Of a DNA stretch of 64,000 nt, positions 45,188 through 52,844 are shown piece by piece. The stretch spans positions 124,001 through 188,000 of the forward strand of contig NZ_JAFCLU010000005.1 in assembly GCF_018130385.1 (NCBI RefSeq), given 5' to 3'. The DNA comes from Bradyrhizobium sp. AUGA SZCCT0283. Lineage in GTDB: Bacteria > Pseudomonadota > Alphaproteobacteria > Rhizobiales > Xanthobacteraceae. Within the stretch, counting starts at the first letter, position 1, and every line of letters begins with the position of its first letter. The position numbers were made by a program, and so were the translations under genes. The notes beneath the pieces are model-generated. The model was not told the DNA's origin and ran no database searches. It saw nothing but the letters and a program-made list of their open reading frames with translations.

Positions 45188-45808
45188 ATGTACCTCACCT
45201 ACATTGCGGCCGCGCTCGCCAACTCTAGCGTGCGCACGCTGAGCCAGCAGGAAGAATTGCCGCTGTTGCGCGATCACCTGCTGCGGCTCGACCGCATCAG
45301 CCGCCACGACCGTTTCCATGGCTTCATGGACGACAGCTTCATCGAGCGCTACGCCGAGAAATGCGCCAATGACGGCACGACCATCATCGCCTTCTTTGAA
45401 AACGGCGTGGTTCGGGGCGCGGCGGAGTTGCATCCGCCGGACCAGTCATCGGATTCGCTCCCCGAGATCGCCTTCAGCGTCGAAGCGTCGGTGCGACGCC
45501 GGGGCGTCGGCAGCATCCTGTTCAGAAAACTGATCACGGTGGCGCGCGCCAAGGGCTACAAGAACCTGCGGATCACCACCGGCGCGCAGAACCAGGCGAT
45601 GCGGGCGCTTGCCAGCAAGTTCGGCGCGCAGCTCGTGTTCCGCCACGGCGAATCCACCGGCACCATCGACCTGACGAAACAGGATCAGACCGAGCTCGCG
45701 ACCACCTGGGCGGACAGCGCGCTGAATGCCGCGCGCACGGTCGCGAATTTCAACCGTGCCTATTGGCGGATGCTGCTTCGGATGTATGGCTGGGGCCGCG
45801 CCGCCTGA
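45188..45808 (+). CDS. GNAT family N-acetyltransferase
   Basis: 206 residues with the acetyl-CoA binding motif (VRRRGVGSILFRKLITVARAKGYKNLRI). The N-terminal part has LPLLRDHLLRLDRISRHDRFHGFMDDSFIERYAE, a form seen in many rhizobial GNATs of unknown substrate. A strong AGAGGAG precedes the ATG, with a long upstream stretch (44927-45187) holding the promoters of this gene and of the divergent AraC gene. The C-terminal 50 residues (TTWADSALNAARTVANFNRAYWRMLLRMYG) are an extra helical tail. Confidence 0.85.
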   Translation: MYLTYIAAALANSSVRTLSQQEELPLLRDHLLRLDRISRHDRFHGFMDDSFIERYAEKCANDGTTIIAFFENGVVRGAAELHPPDQSSDSLPEIAFSVEASVRRRGVGSILFRKLITVARAKGYKNLRITTGAQNQAMRALASKFGAQLVFRHGESTGTIDLTKQDQTELATTWADSALNAARTVANFNRAYWRMLLRMYGWGRAA

Positions 45809-45824
45809 GCGGCGCGTTCAATCA

Positions 45825-45860
45825 GGGCAATTCGCTGAAATTGGATCCAGCGAATTGCCC
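45825..45860. terminator. Stem-loop after the GNAT gene
   Basis: A 13-base perfect stem (45825-45837 pairing with 45848-45860) with a 10-base loop, 17 bases after the GNAT stop. A short T-rich run follows a few bases later, so it is a likely but not canonical intrinsic terminator. Repeat C4 follows immediately. Confidence 0.6.
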
Positions 45861-45870
45861 AGAAACTTTT

Positions 45871-45965
45871 AGAGCCCGGTTCTGATCGAATCAGAACCGG
45901 GCTCTAGTCTTTTGTCTTGACGTTGTTTTCTTTACGCGAACCGGTATCCACTTCGCTCAGAACGG
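45871..45965. repeat. Interspersed repeat, family C (copy 4, best preserved hairpin)
   Basis: Opens with a perfect 15-base hairpin (45871-45885 and 45891-45905, loop TCGAA), then TAGTCTTTTGTCTTGACG, TTTTCTTTACGCGAACCGG and TATCCACTTCGCTCAGAACG. It is the reference copy for the family in this window. It lies between converging genes. Confidence 0.8.
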
Positions 45966-45973
45966 TTTGGGCT

Positions 45974-46276
45974 TCAGGTACCGGTACGCTTGTCGTTGCC
46001 AAAGCGCCTGATGACGCGGCGCTCGACTACGACGGCGCGCTGGGCGCCTTGCTCGCCCGCGATGATGCGGGTGGCCGATCGCGCCACCGCGCGGCCGGTC
46101 TTCTTCACTTCAGCCAGCACATCCTCGTAAGGCAGGCCCATCAGCGCGGCGGCGATTTCCGCCTGCTGCTGCTGATCGTCGGTGATCCCCACCGCGGCGA
46201 AGATTGCCTCCTCCAGCGTCGGCGGATCCCGCCGGACGCGTCGTGTGCCGTATTTCGTGTTCCAGTCTTCGCTCAT
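45974..46276 (-). CDS. Conserved hypothetical protein (100 residues)
   Basis: SEDWNTKYGTRRVRRDPPTLEEAIFAAVGITDDQQQQAEIAAALMGLPYEDVLAEVKKTGRAVARS. An N-terminal disordered segment is followed by a predicted helical region. GAGG lies five bases before the ATG. Proteins with the WNTKYGTRRVRRDPPTLEEAI start occur in related bacteria, by memory, without a function. It stands alone; DUF2161 lies 160 bases upstream on the same strand. Confidence 0.75.
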   Translation of the reverse strand: MSEDWNTKYGTRRVRRDPPTLEEAIFAAVGITDDQQQQAEIAAALMGLPYEDVLAEVKKTGRAVARSATRIIAGEQGAQRAVVVERRVIRRFGNDKRTGT

Positions 46277-46437
46277 CGGGGCCTCGCAATCTGATTGCGG
46301 AGATACCTAGGTGCCCGCATGTTGCATTGCAATATGAATTTCGCATGGCAATACAGCCATGCGTCGACAATCTCTCAAGTCCGGTAACGCCGTACGGTTC
46401 GGTGTTTTCACCGTTGGTGTTTTCACCGTTTTTGCCG

Positions 46438-47124
46438 TCATGGCGTGGGATTGCCGGCGGCGGTCAGGTCCAGCGGCTGCTGCGGCCAGCGTTTCAGCGC
46501 GGCACGTCCGGCATCGGTTAGCACATAGATGCCGCGCTCGGCGCGGTCGAACCAGCCATAGACATTGTGCAGCAGGATTTTTCCGGCATCGGGAATCTCG
46601 GCCCGCAGGTCCCTGACGCGTCGCGGCCCGCCTGACAGCGCCGAGGCGCAGGCCAGCGCCTGCTGGCGATAGGCCGTCATGATCGGCGCGCGCGTCGATC
46701 CGCCCATGGCCGGATCGCCCTTGCGCTTCTGGTGCTCCGCGACCAGCCGCGAGCGCTTTTTCGGATTGCGGCGAGGGGCTGCCGTCGCCGGCTGGACGAT
46801 CACCTCGACATCGCCCGTGTCGGTGACTGCCAGCATGCCGAAACCGAGCCGGCGGCAGAGATTGCGATAACGCGCGTCGCTCTCGCGGCCCTTGCCGCGG
46901 GCAGATAATTTCGCCGCGAGCCAGACCTCGTCGGCGGCGCCGGCGCGATCGACCGCCTGCAGGATCAGTTCCAGATTGAAGGCAAGCTTCAACTCGCCGA
47001 TCACCACGATCGGCGGATCGTCGCTGCTCAGCGCCACCAGATCGCAGCCACCGACCTCGCCCTTGACGGTGAAGCCGAGTTTTTCGAGGAAGCGTTTGAC
47101 GGGCAGATAAAGCGCGGTTTCCAA
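46438..47124 (-). CDS. DUF2161 family protein, putative PD-(D/E)XK phosphodiesterase
   Basis: 228 residues. The N-terminal part ETALYLPVKRFLEKLGFTVKGEVGGCDLVALSSDDPPIVVIGELKLAFNLELILQAVDR contains the catalytic-like GCDLVAL and GELK pair of a PD-(D/E)XK nuclease fold (aspartate, then ExK). The C-terminus has a winged-helix-like LRAEIPDAGKILLHNVYGWFDRAERGIYVLT. The TTG start has GGAG six bases upstream. Biological role unknown; restriction-like, repair or decay activity is possible. Confidence 0.8.
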   Translation of the reverse strand: METALYLPVKRFLEKLGFTVKGEVGGCDLVALSSDDPPIVVIGELKLAFNLELILQAVDRAGAADEVWLAAKLSARGKGRESDARYRNLCRRLGFGMLAVTDTGDVEVIVQPATAAPRRNPKKRSRLVAEHQKRKGDPAMGGSTRAPIMTAYRQQALACASALSGGPRRVRDLRAEIPDAGKILLHNVYGWFDRAERGIYVLTDAGRAALKRWPQQPLDLTAAGNPTP

Positions 47125-47241
47125 AATTCGCTCCGGCGGCGCATGCGGCCACGACTCAACCCAGGGACTCTAGCCGAATTCCGGCAAAGCATTGAAGGCT
47201 AGAGCAGGATGAGATTAGGTTGGGCCGTGACGACGGACCAC

Positions 47242-47379
47242 CTCGTGCCCCGGACGCAAGCGGCGTAAGTGCTGCGGGCCGAGCCCATTCTACTTTGCAT
47301 GGGGTTGTTTTCGCGATTTTGTGTCTGGGCCCTGCGGTTTACCGTCGAAGGGTATCTGCACTGCGTCCGGGACACGAGA
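47242..47379. repeat. 138-base element with 17-base inverted ends
   Basis: The ends CTCGTGCCCCGGACGCA (47242-47258) and TGCGTCCGGGACACGAG (47363-47379) pair at 16 of 17 positions. The inside has no coding capacity. It resembles a miniature element or large palindromic repeat common in Bradyrhizobium. It occupies most of the 311-base gap between DUF2161 and the antitoxin-like gene, in the place where a toxin gene would be expected. Confidence 0.65.
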
Positions 47380-47436
47380 TCGTTAGTGCTTCGCGCTAAC
47401 GGCGGATCGATTCGACTCCAACCCGTCCCGCTTTAG

Positions 47437-47637
47437 TCACAAATCGCGAGATTGCCCTGTCCGGTAGTGGACAATCGCTTCCTCAGCCAATGCGTCGAGC
47501 CTTCCAGCACCTGCGTCTCGCTCGATGGCTGCATCGAAGCGGCGGGCGTCGAACACCTCGAACCAGGCACGAAAACGTGCCAACTCCCGGGCGGAGAGCA
47601 ATTCGACAGCTTTCCGTATCTGCTCCATCGTCTTCAT
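47437..47637 (-). CDS. Antitoxin-like small protein, no toxin next to it
   Basis: 66 residues (KTMEQIRKAVELLSARELARFRAWFEVFDARRFDAAIERDAGAGRLDALAEEAIVHYRTGQSRDL). The helical N-terminus, the IERDAxAGxLDALAEEA motif and the length match the antitoxins that pair with RelE/ParE-like toxins. No toxin gene follows; instead the 138-base repeat element is there. It starts three bases after the SDR stop, so it reads through from that gene. Likely a remnant of a lost toxin-antitoxin pair. Confidence 0.7.
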   Translation of the reverse strand: MKTMEQIRKAVELLSARELARFRAWFEVFDARRFDAAIERDAGAGRLDALAEEAIVHYRTGQSRDL

Positions 47638-47640
47638 AAG

Positions 47641-48321
47641 CTAAACCCTCCCGTTCACCGGCAGCAGCGCTCCGGTGACGGCGCTCGCCGCGTCGCTGGC
47701 GAGGAACAGGATCACGTCGGCCAGCTCCTTCGGTGTCACCCATTTGGTGAAATCGGCTTTGGGCATGCTGGCGCGGTTGGCCGCGGTGTCGATGATCGAC
47801 GGCAGCACGGCATTGACCGTGATCTTGCCATTGAGTTCGGCGGCGAGCGCCTCGGTGAGGCGATGCACGCCGGCCTTGGAGGCGGCGTAGGCGCCCATGC
47901 CGCTGCCCGCCTGTAGCGCGCCCATCGCGCCGATATTGACGATCCGCCCGGTGCCCGATGAGACGAGATGCGGGATCGCCGCGCGCGAAGCGTTGAGCGC
48001 GGTCATGACGTTGAGCGCGTACATCCGCTGCCACGTCCTGGGATCGCCGTCGGCCACCGTCTCGAATGCAAATCCGCCGGCGATGTTGATCAGCGCATCG
48101 AGCTTGCCGAAATGCGACGCGGCGGCAGCGATCGCCTTGCCGGCCTGGGCCGCGTCGGTGAGGTCGACGCCGCCGAGTTCGAACAGATCCGCCGTGGCCG
48201 GAACTTGCGTCGGCGCATGATCGACGCTCGCAATCCGGGCGCCGCGCGCCAGCGCTTCATCCACGACCACCCGGCCGAGCGCACCCAGCGCGCCCGTCAC
48301 GACAATGACTTTTCCGTCCAT
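47641..48321 (-). CDS. Short-chain dehydrogenase/reductase (SDR)
   Basis: 226 residues, a typical SDR: TGALGALG cofactor motif at residues 9-16, NIAGG near 80, and the catalytic tyrosine and lysine in YAASK. The aspartate after beta2 (SVDHAPT) favours NAD(H). An oxidoreductase of unknown substrate. The start ATG follows a GGAGG-like string (GAGGCCCTC on the minus strand). The antitoxin-like gene follows three bases after its stop. Confidence 0.88.
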   Translation of the reverse strand: MDGKVIVVTGALGALGRVVVDEALARGARIASVDHAPTQVPATADLFELGGVDLTDAAQAGKAIAAAASHFGKLDALINIAGGFAFETVADGDPRTWQRMYALNVMTALNASRAAIPHLVSSGTGRIVNIGAMGALQAGSGMGAYAASKAGVHRLTEALAAELNGKITVNAVLPSIIDTAANRASMPKADFTKWVTPKELADVILFLASDAASAVTGALLPVNGRV

Positions 48322-48570
48322 GAGGGCCTCCGCACACCGGGGAAAGGGAGCGCAGCCTATCAGGAGTTCTTCAATCGCAATGCGGCTAATTTCTGCCTGG
48401 ACGGCCAGTCTCTTGAGCCCAAATTGCCGCGGCCGCGTCGGGACGGAGGTAGCGAGCTACGTAAGACTACGGGATGGAGCGGAATCGATAAAATTTGCCG
48501 GAGTTCTGTAAGCCGTTTTCAGAATCCGTTCGCTACAACGGGATACCAACAAAAGGCAGGGGGATTTGTC

Positions 48571-48771
48571 ATGGGTTTGCCGGATCACGGTTTACCGCTT
48601 GTTCAGCTTAAGGAGCAGCGGCGCGACCTGGTCGTAGCGCTGCAGAATCGCAGCGGTCCGGTCTCGAGCTGGGAATTGATGCAGATCGCTGCGATCCAGC
48701 AGGCGATCTCGGCGTTCGAGGACGTCATCGCCGATCTCGATGCCGAATTGGAAATGGAAGCGGCGGCCTAA
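48571..48771 (+). CDS. Small helical hypothetical protein (66 residues)
   Basis: GLPDHGLPLVQLKEQRRDLVVALQNRSGPVSSWELMQIAAIQQAISAFEDVIADLDAELEMEAAA. The sequence is amphipathic helix throughout and could form a coiled coil. GGGGGA lies eight bases before the ATG. Upstream, 48322-48570 holds only non-coding DNA and a promoter. No family assigned. Confidence 0.55.
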   Translation: MGLPDHGLPLVQLKEQRRDLVVALQNRSGPVSSWELMQIAAIQQAISAFEDVIADLDAELEMEAAA

Positions 48772-48848
48772 AGCCTGTAGCGAGCCGCACGGCCGCCAAA
48801 TCCGTCCGCCGCTTTACCGAGCAGGCGGCCGGAGCTTAGGATCGAACC

Positions 48849-49541
48849 GTGCGCAGCGCCGTGACATTTCCGGTCGTCCTCCTCGCATTGTACGCGTCGC
48901 AAACGGCCGCGGTGCGGGGTGACGCCTGCATCGCCGATCAACGTGGCGGCCTCGTCTGCGGTGAAGGCAAGGGCGCGTTGCGGGTGTTCGCCAACACCAC
49001 CTCGCCATCCAAAAACTATGCGTTCGCCTGGCGGACCGCGCAGGGCCTGCCTTCCGGCGGCGATATTCCCAACGACGTCGAAAACGTCCTGATCCGTGTC
49101 ACCGATGGCGCGGTGCTGGCCACACTTGGCGGCACCTATTGGGCGACAGGCGAGATGCGGGCAAACCGCTACGAACTGATTGCGGCCTGGTCGCCGGACA
49201 GCCGGGCCGTCATCGAGGTCGCGAACAGCCGCTGGGACAGCGATTCCTTTGCCTATTACCGGATTGACGGTGCAACGGCGACCAGGCTCGATCTGCGTGC
49301 GCTGGTCGAGCCTGTCATGACGGCCAGGCTGCCGCCGCGAAATCGCCAGGGTAATTCCTTTCGCGTCCGTGAGGATCTGCCGGTAACGCTCGATGCGCGC
49401 GGCCGCGCGCGCTTTACCGCGATGCTCTATGTGCCCAAGGGCGAAACCAGCAATGACTACAAGGTGCAGGTCAATGTCAGGACGACAGGCGGCAAGCCGT
49501 CCGCGCAGGTGGTGTCGATGCGGCGGGTGAAGGCGGATTAG
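48849..49541 (+). CDS. Secreted hypothetical protein (230 residues)
   Basis: A GTG-started protein with a signal peptide (RSAVTFPVVLLALYASQTAAVRG) and a soluble part whose body (ENVLIRVTDGAVLATLGGTYWATGEMRANRYELIAAWSPDSRAVIEVANSRWDSDSFAYYRI) resembles beta-propeller or PQQ-like blades. Two cysteines lie near the N-terminus (ACIADQRGGLVCGEG). No function known. Repeat C5 follows the stop. Confidence 0.75.
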   Translation: MRSAVTFPVVLLALYASQTAAVRGDACIADQRGGLVCGEGKGALRVFANTTSPSKNYAFAWRTAQGLPSGGDIPNDVENVLIRVTDGAVLATLGGTYWATGEMRANRYELIAAWSPDSRAVIEVANSRWDSDSFAYYRIDGATATRLDLRALVEPVMTARLPPRNRQGNSFRVREDLPVTLDARGRARFTAMLYVPKGETSNDYKVQVNVRTTGGKPSAQVVSMRRVKAD

Positions 49542-49542
49542 G

Positions 49543-49596
49543 CTAGATGCGTTTTTTTGACGCGAACCGGTCCCCACTTCGCTGGAAAACGCTCTA
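49543..49596. repeat. Interspersed repeat, family C (copy 5, half)
   Basis: ATGCGTTTTTTTGACGCGAACCGG then TCCCCACTTCGCTGGAAAACGCTCTA, the core without the hairpin half. It sits between two converging genes. Its right edge supplies the TAG stop (minus strand) of the phosphatase gene. Confidence 0.7.
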
Positions 49597-50340
49597 ACGC
49601 TGCAGATAGCGCGCTTCGAGATGGGCGCGTTCGGCTTTGCCGAGACCGAGGCCATCGCGGAGATAGGTTTCGAGATCGCCGTAGTCGGCGTCGATGGCCT
49701 GGAACGCGGCGGCAAGAAACGATGCCTGCACTGAGCCGAGCACCTGCCTGATCTCGTCGGGCAGGTCGGTGCTGTGATTGGGATCCCTGCGGTAGAAGCG
49801 GTTGGTCAGGAGGTAGTCTTCCGAGATGATGTCGTCGGAAACGCCGAGCGTATGCAGGATCAGCGCGCACGCAAAACCGGTACGGTCCTTGCCGGCGGTG
49901 CAATGGATCACCAGCGGCGCGCGATCTTCCAGGAGATGCGCAAACAGCGTGCGGAAATGCTGCGTGTTGTTCTGTACGTAGTTGCGGTAGGAGTCGCGCA
50001 TCACCTCGACAGCGTGGTCCGTCGACAGCGGCGTGCCGGCGGCTGCGATGGCGCGCAGCGTCGCGACGACAGTGGGTTCGACCGGCAGCGAATGGACTGA
50101 TATTTCAGGCATGCCGCACAGGGCGGCGGCGCGCTCCTCGGTGCCGCGAAAGTCGAACGCGCTGCGGACGCCCAGTTCCCGCAGCACGGAGACATCGTCA
50201 TCGGTGAGATGGCCGAGATGGTTGGAACGGAAGATCTGCCGCCAGCGCACGGTTCGGCCGTCGCTCGTGGGATAGCCGCCGAGATCGCGGAAATTGCTGG
50301 CGCCGGAGAGCTTGAGATGGCGGGCGGGGGAGGTTGACAT
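49594..50340 (-). CDS. Tyrosine/serine phosphatase (dual-specificity type)
   Basis: 248 residues; the phosphatase loop is HCTAGKDRTG with C147 and R153. The leading segment (NFRDLGGYPTSDGRTVRWRQIFRSNHLGHLTDDDVSVLRELGVRSAFDFR) is the signature of the bacterial tyrosine-protein phosphatase family seen in IphP/MptpB-like enzymes. It may act on phosphotyrosine or on phosphoinositides. Start at the ATG at 50340; the open frame upstream is not coding. The stop TAG is in repeat C5. Confidence 0.9.
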   Translation of the reverse strand: MSTSPARHLKLSGASNFRDLGGYPTSDGRTVRWRQIFRSNHLGHLTDDDVSVLRELGVRSAFDFRGTEERAAALCGMPEISVHSLPVEPTVVATLRAIAAAGTPLSTDHAVEVMRDSYRNYVQNNTQHFRTLFAHLLEDRAPLVIHCTAGKDRTGFACALILHTLGVSDDIISEDYLLTNRFYRRDPNHSTDLPDEIRQVLGSVQASFLAAAFQAIDADYGDLETYLRDGLGLGKAERAHLEARYLQR

Positions 50341-50432
50341 CGGCTGGTTCGGATGATCTCGCGCGGCGGCCGGGGGAAGGGCATGTCGTCTGCCTCCGTC
50401 TCGTCTATACTGAACTCTGCAAGGGGCGAAAC

Positions 50433-50750
50433 ATGAATTGTCGCAGGAATACGATTTTTGGCGCTGCGCTATGCGCCGTGGCGATGGCAACCGCGCCGTC
50501 GGCCGCGTCCGCGCAGTCGACTTTCCGGAACTATCGCTGCGCCGACGGGGCGCAATTCATCGTCGGGTTTTTCCAGTATGATTCCCGCGCCCATCTGCAG
50601 CTCGACGGCAAGGCGCTGACACTGCCCAAGCGCGTGGCGCTGTCGGGATCGCGTTATCAGGGGAAGGGCGTGACCCTGCGGATCACCAAGGCCGGGGTCA
50701 CAACGCTCAAGCATGCCAGGCGGCCGGTCACCACATGCGAGCAGACATGA
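50433..50750 (+). CDS. MliC-like periplasmic protein (lysozyme inhibitor family)
   Basis: 105 residues with a signal peptide (RNTIFGAALCAVAMATAPSAASAQ) and the fold YRCADGAQFIVGFFQYDSRAHLQLDGKALTLPKRVALSGSRYQGKGVTL, a small beta barrel with two cysteines (in RYRCADG and PVTTCEQ). The YxCxxGxxF pattern and the SGSRY region match MliC/PliC proteins that bind C-type lysozyme. The usual tryptophan near the end is missing. AAGGGG precedes the ATG. Followed at once by a terminator. Confidence 0.65.
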   Translation: MNCRRNTIFGAALCAVAMATAPSAASAQSTFRNYRCADGAQFIVGFFQYDSRAHLQLDGKALTLPKRVALSGSRYQGKGVTLRITKAGVTTLKHARRPVTTCEQT

Positions 50751-50784
50751 AAAAGGGCCGAAACGCTTTCGTTCCGACCCTTTT
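50751..50784. terminator. Bidirectional-looking terminator hairpin
   Basis: AAAAGGGCCG (50751-50760) pairs with CGACCCTTTT near 50775-50784; together with flanking A and T runs this is an intrinsic terminator for the MliC-like gene and perhaps for the converging DUF2735 gene. Confidence 0.7.
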
Positions 50785-50842
50785 CAGTTCACTGTCCGCG
50801 CCTCACTGATCGGGCGCGTCCCTGTCAGACACCTCCCGGACA

Positions 50843-51040
50843 TCAGTGGTCACGCCCGTTCTTTTCGTCCTCGACGGCGGCCGCGTGGTACCAGCTGTCG
50901 CTGCAATCCGCGAGGTTGGCCGGCGGGGCGGCAAACTCGGTCTTGGCCTCGCCATAGCGACGTCCGCCGAGAGCCGCACGGCCCCCGGCCGGAAATTGGT
51001 AGATCCTTGCGGACCCCTGATTCACATCCGTATTCATCAT
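50843..51040 (-). CDS. DUF2735 family protein
   Basis: 65 residues: MNTDVNQGSARIYQFPAGG, then RAALGGRRYGEAKTEFAAPP, ending in a WYHAAAVEDE segment. The QGSAxIYQFPxGGR start is characteristic of DUF2735 proteins, which in rhizobia are often found next to glnII. AGGAG lies eight bases before the ATG at 51040. It diverges from glnII with about 570 bases between, and may share nitrogen regulation. Function unknown. Confidence 0.82.
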   Translation of the reverse strand: MMNTDVNQGSARIYQFPAGGRAALGGRRYGEAKTEFAAPPANLADCSDSWYHAAAVEDEKNGRDH

Positions 51041-51059
51041 CACAGTCTCTCCTTTTGCC

Positions 51060-51471
51060 GTGGCGCGAGCCTTCATGGTGCGCCCGACTCGTTCTCTAGT
51101 CGTTACAATCCGGCATATCGTCGGTGCCCTCTGCGGACGCAAGGTGATCAAGGGATCGGCACAGAGTGTCTATTTCGTAGGCATTTTCGGCGATGCTTCC
51201 TGCGAGGCAGCGAACGAATGGCCAACGCGTGAGCGGGCCGGAAGGTTGCCGGAGGATGTCTGCCTTGCCGGCGGATGCGCTGAGAGGCTGCCGCAGCTTT
51301 AATCGCGGAAAGGGCACGCAAGCGAAAATGCCGGAGAAATGGGCTGGATTCGGACGCTGGACGATGCAACCGGATGCCCGTTTACGGGGCCTGCCGCGCT
51401 TCTATGTCGCACCTTTTATTTGAGGAGGCGCGGTCGGCAGCCTGTGGACGGCTATTGCCGCAGTGCAGCGA
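51060..51471. other. Long intergenic region between DUF2735 and glnII
   Basis: About 410 bases without a supported gene; short frames on both strands lack ribosome sites or normal codon use. It should hold promoters for both genes and upstream activator (NtrC) sites. TCGCACCTTTTATTTG at 51408 has half of an NtrC-like half-site, but no convincing full site is seen by eye. Confidence 0.4.
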
Positions 51472-51489
51472 TTGGCACGCAAAATGCTT
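51472..51489 (+). promoter_or_regulatory. Sigma-54 (-24/-12) promoter of glnII
   Basis: TTGGCACGCAAAATGCTT matches the RpoN consensus TGGCAC-N5-TTGC: GG at 51474-51475 and GC at 51486-51487, exactly ten bases between. Transcription would begin near 51499, leaving a leader of about 110 bases. This fits the known NtrC/RpoN control of glnII in rhizobia. Confidence 0.8.
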
Positions 51490-51612
51490 AGTAAGGAGTG
51501 GCCTGACGTGGCCGGGTACACGTATGCGGAGACCTCCAGGGGGCTGGGCGTCAAAATCCAGATTTCAAGGCTTTGGTTTTCCGCATTCCACAAGCAACTC
51601 AAGAGAGGCTCA

Positions 51613-52650
51613 ATGACCAAGTACAAGCTCGAGTATATTTGGCTCGACGGCTATACGCCGACGCCGAGTCTGCGCGGCAAAACGCAGATCAAGGAATTCG
51701 ACAAGTTTCCGACGCTGGAACAGCTTCCGCTGTGGGGCTTTGACGGCTCGTCGACCATGCAGGCCGAAGGCCACAGCTCCGATTGCGTGCTGAAGCCGGT
51801 CGCGGTTTATCCGGATGCCGCGCGGGAAAACGGCGCGCTGGTGATGTGCGAAGTCATGATGCCCGATGGTGTGACCCCGCACCCGACGAACAAGCGCGCG
51901 ACGATCCTCGACGATGAAGGCGCCTGGTTCGGCTTCGAGCAGGAATACTTCTTCTACAAGGACGGCCGCCCGCTCGGCTTCCCGGCCGATGGCTATCCGG
52001 CGCCGCAGGGCCCGTATTACACCGGCGTCGGCTACAAGAACGTCGGCGACGTCGCCCGCAAGATCGTGGAAGAGCATCTCAACCTCTGTCTCGCCGCCGG
52101 CATCAACCACGAAGGCATCAACGCCGAAGTGGCGAAGGGCCAGTGGGAGTTCCAGATTTTCGGCAAGGGCTCCAAGAAGGCCGCGGACGAGATGTGGATG
52201 GCCCGCTACCTGATGCTGCGCCTGACCGAGAGCTACTGCATCGACATCGAATTCCACTGCAAGCCGCTCGGCGATACCGACTGGAACGGCTCCGGCATGC
52301 ACGCCAACTTCTCGACCAAGTACATGCGCGAAGTCGGCGGCAAGGAGTACTTCGAGAAGCTGATGGCGGCGTTTGACAAGAACCTGATGGACCACATTGC
52401 CGTCTACGGACCGGATAACGACAAGCGCCTGACCGGCAAGCACGAGACCGCCCCCTGGAACAAGTTCAGCTATGGCGTGGCGGACCGCGGTGCTTCGATC
52501 CGCGTGCCTCACTCGTTCATCAACAACGGATACAAGGGCTATCTGGAAGACCGCCGTCCGAACTCGCAGGGCGACCCCTACCAGATCGCGTCCCAGATCC
52601 TGAAGACCATCGCGGAAGTTCCGACCGGTGCCAAGGCGGCTGCGGCCTAG
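51613..52650 (+). CDS. glnII: Glutamine synthetase type II
   Basis: 345 residues of the eukaryotic-type glutamine synthetase GSII, which makes glutamine from glutamate, ammonia and ATP. Blocks: LEYIWLDGYTPTPSLRGKT, WGFDGSSTMQA, FGFEQEYFF, GINAEVAKGQWEFQIFG, GSGMHANFSTKYMR and NKFSYGVADRGASIRVP with the arginine that binds glutamate. The ATG at 51613 is preceded by AGAGAGG. It has its own -24/-12 promoter 130 bases upstream and a strong terminator downstream. GSII forms an octamer and is not adenylylated; it backs up GSI in rhizobia when nitrogen is limited. Confidence 0.97.
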   Translation: MTKYKLEYIWLDGYTPTPSLRGKTQIKEFDKFPTLEQLPLWGFDGSSTMQAEGHSSDCVLKPVAVYPDAARENGALVMCEVMMPDGVTPHPTNKRATILDDEGAWFGFEQEYFFYKDGRPLGFPADGYPAPQGPYYTGVGYKNVGDVARKIVEEHLNLCLAAGINHEGINAEVAKGQWEFQIFGKGSKKAADEMWMARYLMLRLTESYCIDIEFHCKPLGDTDWNGSGMHANFSTKYMREVGGKEYFEKLMAAFDKNLMDHIAVYGPDNDKRLTGKHETAPWNKFSYGVADRGASIRVPHSFINNGYKGYLEDRRPNSQGDPYQIASQILKTIAEVPTGAKAAAA

Positions 52651-52692
52651 GGACCTACGATGTGACCCGGGGACGCCCCGGGGCAGCAAAGC

Positions 52693-52726
52693 TGATCCGC
52701 CAAGGCAAAACCGCCTTGGCGGATCA
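52693..52726. terminator. Intrinsic terminator of glnII
   Basis: A perfect 14-base stem (52693-52706 with 52713-52726) and a six-base loop, 42 bases after the glnII stop. Confidence 0.75.
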
Positions 52727-52844
52727 TTGCGTTTGGATGACACGGCGTCTTGATGGGTTTGATTCAAATACGCCGGCTCAAGACCGTTCCCCTGCGGTGT
52801 GAAGCGCGCTAGACAACCGCCGTGGGCTTGCCGGGGACACGGCA

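Noticed and set aside
51096..51317. 73-codon frame on the minus strand between DUF2735 and glnII
   Set aside because: No ribosome site, mixed codon use, and no recognisable fold; left as intergenic DNA.
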